Source: EX4572-165 sp002254885 (lineage in GTDB: Archaea > Thermoplasmatota > E2 > DHVEG-1). Taken from it: a DNA stretch of 48,140 bases. Position 1 is the stretch's first letter. Each line of letters begins with the position of its first letter. The notes below the pieces were generated by a model, which was not told the origin of the DNA, searched no databases, and worked only from the letters and a program-made list of their open reading frames with translations. Made by a program: the position numbers and the translations under genes. Shown piece after piece: positions 43,844 to 48,140 of this stretch. Where the stretch lies: assembly GCA_029939595.1 (NCBI GenBank), contig JAOZSQ010000009.1:1-48140 (forward strand), read 5' to 3'.

Positions 43844-46688
43844 AACATTCAATAGTCATCACAGGTGAACTATTTTTATTTCCAGAAAAATCAATTGCTT
43901 CAATCCAATATTCAATGTTTTCTCCCTTGTAGAAATCACCAAGACTACATCCATAAATCGGATTGTTTGACCGGTTAAAAAACGGGTCTTCAATATGTCT
44001 GGGAAGAATCGGATTGGATGCATAAAGATACATCTTTTTTATATTGGTCTCGCTATTGTTTGATAGATGGATCTTTAATTCTTTTATTGGATATTGGGAT
44101 TGTGAAATTGCGTTTGCATATATTGTTACGGTTGTCCAGTTTCCAAATACTTTTAGATCATTTGATATGTTGTTAATTATTGGTGGTTCATATGATGCAT
44201 CATCTGTGATAATAATGTCAATAGATTCAGATTCGCTATTCCCTGAATAATCAACTGCTCTACAAGTAATACTATGAATGCCATTAGATAATTCAGAAGG
44301 ATCAATGGATATATCCCAATGATCTGAATATTCAAATCGATCAACAATGATTTCATCAATACTTATCTCAATAGATAAAATTTCAGATGCATCAAAAACA
44401 TGGCCATAAAAATGAAATGGTGGTTCAGATTGATCAAATATTTGATTATGAACAGGTGCATTTATACTGATATCTGGTGGCGTTACATCAATAAGTCTAA
44501 TAGTTTTTTCAATAATTTCTTCCTGACAACCCAATTGAACAACATATAAACCTAGTTTTAATCCAGAAGTATTCCAATAATAAGTCCATGAACCTTTTGG
44601 AAAAGAAATAGTTGAATTTTCAATGATAATATATGATGTATCACTTGCAGATCCTGTAAGCTCAATGTGATCACCAATATTAAATGTGGGATGAGAAAAC
44701 AATGATGATCTTGGTTTATCAAATGACACTGCTGTGTCAGTAATGTTTCCGGTCATGGTTAGCGATAGGTCAATAATAGCTGACGCATGATGTGCATTAT
44801 TTACAAAAACAACATAAAGCTTGGAATCTAACAATATCACCTTGTCATTATCATATATGTTAATGGGAATTTGGGTGGTAAATGTTTTTCCTTGTTGATA
44901 AAGATTAAAATTTCGTTCATCTAAATATAATACTTCTATATCATCAGTATAGCGATGTATGCCAATATCTTTTGTTCGTATATGTTGTTGAGATTGACAC
45001 CATATTACATTATATGATACGGCAGCTGAGTAATCGCCATTGGATTCTATTTCTGAATATTTCAATGGTTTTTCTGAGAAATCATTAAAATAAACCTGAA
45101 AATCAGTATCCTTTGGATCTTTCAATGTTCGAATAGAATTTCGTAATCTAATTGGCCAAGGAAATTGTCCATCTGGATTTTGAATAAGGAAAATATATTC
45201 ATCATTTTTTCCAAGTGTAAACGAGCAAAAACCATTGATGTCAGTATAATTCCATGTTGAGATAATTGCCCCATCGATGATGTCGGGGATTTCCATAATG
45301 CGATTCTGAATCTTATGATACAATGTTTCAATGAATGTTCCATTTAGAGGTATTGATAGGTTATCCCATAGGTTTTCAAGAAATTCAAGGATTTTATATT
45401 GATACCAGGATATATCTTTAATTCCTTTTACAAAAGCCGTTATTTGAGCACCATCATATGGATTTAAATAAGCATCATATACTGTAAAATTAACTGTAAC
45501 TGTCTCATTTTCATGTAGATACATAGAGGTTCTATCAACAATACGCCCATCTCCTTTAACTGCATACAATGAGGACATATCTTTTCCCCAGCCATCAGTA
45601 TATGCATAGGGAACATCTACACAGCCTCCTTCATCTGCCCACCAATTATCATTTTGATGCCATCCTTGATCATAGAACTCTCGCCAGACATGGTCTTCGG
45701 CAATATTGCATGCTCCAATCGAAGGTATCAACAATGTTCTTTGAACAGCAACTGCTAGACGCTGCATTTCACCACAATATCCATTATGTTGATGTGCGAT
45801 AAGACTAGGTTGAGTCGGACGATCGCCCACTGCATAAAACATTGTTTTTCCAAGACAGTAGCTGATAGCTTCAATAGCTGTTGGATGAATCGAAATCCAT
45901 TCTCTCCAAATCCTGTCTGAGGGTTGATAATAACTTTCTTTATCCCAAAGATACTGAATATCCTCTATTTTTTCTTTAAGTAATGGATAACCTAAATCAT
46001 TATGAGTATACAAAAATTCTCGCCAGAAAGTATCATACATTATTTGGGCATGTTCACCAAGGATTTCAGGGTGAACAATAAACCAATAATAAACATCGGG
46101 TGGATACTCAAATATTTTTTCTGAACCGTTTTCAAGAACAGTATATCTAACAGTAGAATAGTATGATCCATTATCATAGTTATAATCGATGATATCGGCA
46201 TATTTAATATCTCTATCAATCAAGTACAACCATTGCACATTTTCAAGAAGAACCCTGGGCTCTGCTACCCGACCCAAAGGAGAATATGCGATAGTAAAAG
46301 CAAGTTCATCAGTTATCTGCCTACTTACATTTAGTAATAGATCTGCATAAATATTTTTATCTTCAAGGTGATTAAATTGCCTAATTAGATCATGATGCAG
46401 CCAAGATGGAGATTTAGCAATTGCAGAGATAATAGAATCTGACCAACCCTGTGTTTCTTTAAGATAGTCTTTATCTACAAAAGAAAAATTTTCAGGGTTC
46501 AACTTGATATAATAATCTGAACCAGGCGGTATCTCTATGATATTATGAAATGAAGACTCAAAAATAGGATCTGAACTAATAGATGAATTAAATGGAAGGT
46601 ATCCCTGTACTATTCCGGAGGAAAATAACATAAAAATAACACAAAATATGCATAAAATACGATTTATTTTGATGTTAAATCTATGCAT
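43842..46688 (-). CDS. Large secreted transglutaminase-like protein with Ig-like domains
   Basis: 948 residues. Signal peptide (~5-29), a long N-terminal helical/mixed region, then a transglutaminase-like core with candidate catalytic C305 (NGYCGEMQRLAVAVQRTLLIP) and H333 (EDHVWREFYDQGW), followed by an aspartate-rich stretch. Two or more Ig-like modules follow (NAPVHNQIFDQSEPPFHFYG, NGIHSITCRAVDYSGNSES). No anchor. Such proteins act as peptidases or cross-linkers of peptides. ATG 46688 is chosen over TTG 46709 because a TATA box (46710-46721) places transcription start right at 46688. Many Asn-X-Ser/Thr sites suggest glycosylation. It converges on the papain-like surface protein. Confidence 0.85.
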   Translation of the reverse strand: MHRFNIKINRILCIFCVIFMLFSSGIVQGYLPFNSSISSDPIFESSFHNIIEIPPGSDYYIKLNPENFSFVDKDYLKETQGWSDSIISAIAKSPSWLHHDLIRQFNHLEDKNIYADLLLNVSRQITDELAFTIAYSPLGRVAEPRVLLENVQWLYLIDRDIKYADIIDYNYDNGSYYSTVRYTVLENGSEKIFEYPPDVYYWFIVHPEILGEHAQIMYDTFWREFLYTHNDLGYPLLKEKIEDIQYLWDKESYYQPSDRIWREWISIHPTAIEAISYCLGKTMFYAVGDRPTQPSLIAHQHNGYCGEMQRLAVAVQRTLLIPSIGACNIAEDHVWREFYDQGWHQNDNWWADEGGCVDVPYAYTDGWGKDMSSLYAVKGDGRIVDRTSMYLHENETVTVNFTVYDAYLNPYDGAQITAFVKGIKDISWYQYKILEFLENLWDNLSIPLNGTFIETLYHKIQNRIMEIPDIIDGAIISTWNYTDINGFCSFTLGKNDEYIFLIQNPDGQFPWPIRLRNSIRTLKDPKDTDFQVYFNDFSEKPLKYSEIESNGDYSAAVSYNVIWCQSQQHIRTKDIGIHRYTDDIEVLYLDERNFNLYQQGKTFTTQIPINIYDNDKVILLDSKLYVVFVNNAHHASAIIDLSLTMTGNITDTAVSFDKPRSSLFSHPTFNIGDHIELTGSASDTSYIIIENSTISFPKGSWTYYWNTSGLKLGLYVVQLGCQEEIIEKTIRLIDVTPPDISINAPVHNQIFDQSEPPFHFYGHVFDASEILSIEISIDEIIVDRFEYSDHWDISIDPSELSNGIHSITCRAVDYSGNSESESIDIIITDDASYEPPIINNISNDLKVFGNWTTVTIYANAISQSQYPIKELKIHLSNNSETNIKKMYLYASNPILPRHIEDPFFNRSNNPIYGCSLGDFYKGENIEYWIEAIDFSGNKNSSPVMTIEC

Positions 46689-46709
46689 AGCGCTATTTTT
46701 CAACTCCAA

Positions 46710-46721
46710 TATAAATATAGT
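46710..46721 (-). promoter_or_regulatory. TATA box of the transglutaminase-like gene
   Basis: Minus-strand CTATATTTATAT centred 27 bases before ATG 46688; it covers the upstream TTG and so settles a leaderless ATG start. Confidence 0.6.
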
Positions 46722-46760
46722 AATAGAATAATTTAAATATTTTCATTAAAAAGCATAATT

Positions 46761-47291
46761 TTATTGAAGTTTTTCAGGACATGATTCTTTCATGGAGCAA
46801 TGTAGGCATTTATCCACATTCTCATGATTACGAGAAACAATGTTTTGTGACATATGATCAAACATACGATCAATAGTTGATGAAAGGATTGAATGGTATT
46901 CATCAGAAAATGGTATCTTAAATTGAAGTTTAGTATCATAATAAACCAAAATACCATAAGGGGCCATTTTACCATATGTTTCTTGGACTAGATGACAATA
47001 TGAAATTAATTGCATAATATGATGTTTTTTTGGTTTAAGATGATGCCCTGTTTTTACTTCAACAGGTATATATTCATTTTTTTTGTTTGAAATAATATAA
47101 TCTGGTTTACCTGATAGAGGAAGTGATTTTGAATGAAGTGCCTTTTGAGGATGATACAAATCTGAATATCTGATTTTACCATTTTGAATTAAATGTTTTT
47201 TCTTAACTGAAACTGCTCTTTTTTTTATTATTAATGAAATGAAAATAATCAGAAATGAAAAAAATAAAAACAAAAATGAAAAAGGAATCAT
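46761..47291 (-). CDS. Cas4-like nuclease, C-terminal part, membrane-anchored
   Basis: A 176-residue protein with an N-terminal helix (residues 2-22) followed by the catalytic part of a Cas4/RecB-like PD-(D/E)XK nuclease: KPDYII (Asp), IPVEVKTG (Glu-X-Lys), the QL..Y helix, and three C-terminal cysteines in CLHCSMKESCP, which in Cas4 join a fourth N-terminal cysteine to hold a 4Fe-4S cluster. The fourth cysteine is in the upstream gene, which overlaps as ATGA. The two products together match one Cas4-like protein interrupted by a membrane hairpin. No CRISPR array or other cas gene is near, so this belongs to stand-alone Cas4-like proteins of unknown role. Confidence 0.85.
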   Translation of the reverse strand: MIPFSFLFLFFSFLIIFISLIIKKRAVSVKKKHLIQNGKIRYSDLYHPQKALHSKSLPLSGKPDYIISNKKNEYIPVEVKTGHHLKPKKHHIMQLISYCHLVQETYGKMAPYGILVYYDTKLQFKIPFSDEYHSILSSTIDRMFDHMSQNIVSRNHENVDKCLHCSMKESCPEKLQ

Positions 47292-47554
47292 AATATCACT
47301 TCAACGATAAAAAAAATTAAGGAAAACAATAAACAAAATATGCCTAAATATGATAATATTTTAGATCGACGGTTCTGTTTTTCAACCGAAATAAGAATTC
47401 TTCCCAAAGAATGATGTTTGCTTTCACCTCTTTTCAAATATGGTGAATTTGGTTTATATCCACATTTCTGTAAATACCAACTGACAGGACAATAATGATA
47501 TTGGCTAATTTCAGATGCATAAATATGAAGGTTGTTGAATTCTCTATCTCTCAT
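47288..47554 (-). CDS. Cas4-like nuclease, N-terminal part, membrane-anchored
   Basis: An 88-residue protein. Residues ~10-50 carry the Cas4-type start ASEISQYHYCPVSWYLQK, with the first Fe-S cysteine, and RGESKHHSLG, where Cas4 has its G..H helix; residues ~68-87 form a membrane helix. Its stop overlaps the start of the C-terminal part (ATGA), so the halves are translated together and probably assemble in the membrane, each contributing one helix. I start at ATG 47554 instead of TTG 47563 because a TATA-like TTTTAAATC (47579-47587) is ~29 bases upstream and would give a leaderless ATG. A simple frameshift of a single gene is the alternative. Confidence 0.78.
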   Translation of the reverse strand: MRDREFNNLHIYASEISQYHYCPVSWYLQKCGYKPNSPYLKRGESKHHSLGRILISVEKQNRRSKILSYLGIFCLLFSLIFFIVEVIL

Positions 47555-47784
47555 TAGAATCAAAATATGGTTTGGGGTTTTAAATCGATTTTAGATGTCA
47601 TTGAAAGTATTTTTCTTGTGGTTAATTTTTAAAAGATAATTATGCATAGAAGAATCAGAATTAAAATATGTTTAATTGAAACAAAAGTTTTTATTGTAAG
47701 ACCAAAAATTTTATATTTATTGATTTAATATGCTATTTGAATCATATATTTTTTTTATTGGGGCAAAAAAAAGGAGATGAAAAA

Positions 47785-48140
47785 ATGAAAAGTAAAATGA
47801 TTGGTATTTTAGTAATGATGCTGTTGATTGTAACTGTTACATTACCTATTTCAAGTCAATCCAACCTATTCAACATTGGAGATATAAATACTTCGATATA
47901 TGCCGTTGTTTCTAATGATTATTACAGTAATATTGTTGATGTGGTGACTCAGTCTTCAACTCCTGTTCATCTTGGTGCGAATGGTTTTGCGGTGTTTAGT
48001 CCTGCTGTTTCTCCTGATGGTCAGTATGCGGTTCAAAATACTGCTATGGGTATTAAGCTTATTAATATTCAACAAGGTACGAAAACTGATATTTCGACTG
48101 TTGGTTCTTCGCATATGGGGTATGGTTGGGGGAGAGAACC
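47785..48140 (+). CDS. Start of a secreted beta-propeller-like protein (cut by window end)
   Basis: The first 118 codons of a gene that continues past the window. A signal peptide (about residues 1-22, ending ISSQS) is followed by a TolB/PD40-like repeat: AVFSPAVSPDGQYAVQN and GIKLINIQQGTKTD look like one propeller blade of the WD40-like beta-propeller type. AAGGAGATGA directly before the ATG is an unusually strong ribosome site, so high expression is plausible. The downstream codons favour T-ending triplets and are slightly less AT-rich than neighbours. The 221-base gap before it (47564-47784) shows only promoter-like AT tracts (TTTATATTTATTG near 47709). Confidence 0.8.
   Translation, partial: MKSKMIGILVMMLLIVTVTLPISSQSNLFNIGDINTSIYAVVSNDYYSNIVDVVTQSSTPVHLGANGFAVFSPAVSPDGQYAVQNTAMGIKLINIQQGTKTDISTVGSSHMGYGWGRE

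Noticed and set aside
46761..47554. CRISPR-Cas locus suggested by the Cas4-like genes
   Set aside because: No repeat-spacer array and no other cas gene are visible in the window; stand-alone Cas4-like proteins are common in archaea.
1..48140. tRNA, rRNA, insertion sequences, integrase or attachment sites
   Set aside because: I looked for T-loop-like motifs, terminal inverted repeats and transposase motifs and found none that held up; weak hits lie inside coding sequence.

Overview
The window looks like a chromosomal segment of an AT-rich archaeon, most likely a Thermoplasmatota-type euryarchaeote. Archaeal markers are the ribosome-recycling ATPase ABCE1/Rli1, an archaeal RPA operon with its RPA-associated partner, the archaeal D-aminoacyl-tRNA deacylase DTD2, a DUF63 membrane protein, and two surface proteins ending in a PGF-CTERM-like tail. 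Two features point more narrowly to Thermoplasmatota: an alkyltransferase-endonuclease V fusion (known from Ferroplasma) and a two-gene lipoate ligase (known from Thermoplasma). Many genes have a TATA box about 25-31 bases before the start codon and no Shine-Dalgarno, so leaderless mRNAs are probably common, mixed with leadered genes carrying GGAG/AGGTG sites. I see no tRNA, rRNA, CRISPR array or insertion sequence.

Layout. 1-1.3 kb: a membrane protein and a structured intergenic element. 1.3-4.9 kb: DUF63 protein, lipoyl synthase, bipartite lipoate ligase, DedA-like membrane protein. 4.9-11.9 kb (minus): a tight operon of YghO-like acetyltransferase, large DUF2341 surface protein, sulfotransferase and BPL-N amidotransferase-like protein, probably for cell-envelope modification. 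12.1-13.2 kb: secreted AttH/CrtC-like lipocalin-fold protein. 13.3-19.5 kb (minus): exported helical protein, ArsR-type regulator coupled to a membrane protein, and a MacB-type ABC exporter operon with a COG1361 protein and a detached MacB-like extracytoplasmic domain. 19.7-25.5 kb: housekeeping and small genes (MBL hydrolase, AGT-EndoV, DTD2, IMPACT family, DUF4143 ATPase). 25.5-26.5 kb: a decayed or mis-sequenced gene for an anchored extracellular protein. 26.9-34.6 kb: RPA operon, then FTHFS, formiminotransferase-cyclodeaminase and imidazolonepropionase, which carry the last steps of histidine breakdown into the folate one-carbon pool, and an Asp/Glu racemase. 34.6-37.8 kb: small proteins and ABCE1. 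37.9-48.1 kb: very large extracellular proteins (pseudo-caspase plus propeller, papain-like surface protein, transglutaminase-like protein, start of a propeller protein) and a split membrane-bound Cas4-like nuclease.

The most novel signal is a pair of tandem arrays of a TTCCAAC-type box, four copies each at an exact 11-base pitch, lying just upstream of the TATA boxes of two transcription units: the ABC exporter operon and the exported LTxxQ-containing helical protein. They look like operators of one regulon, possibly an archaeal envelope-stress response, with the ArsR-type gene between them as a candidate regulator.
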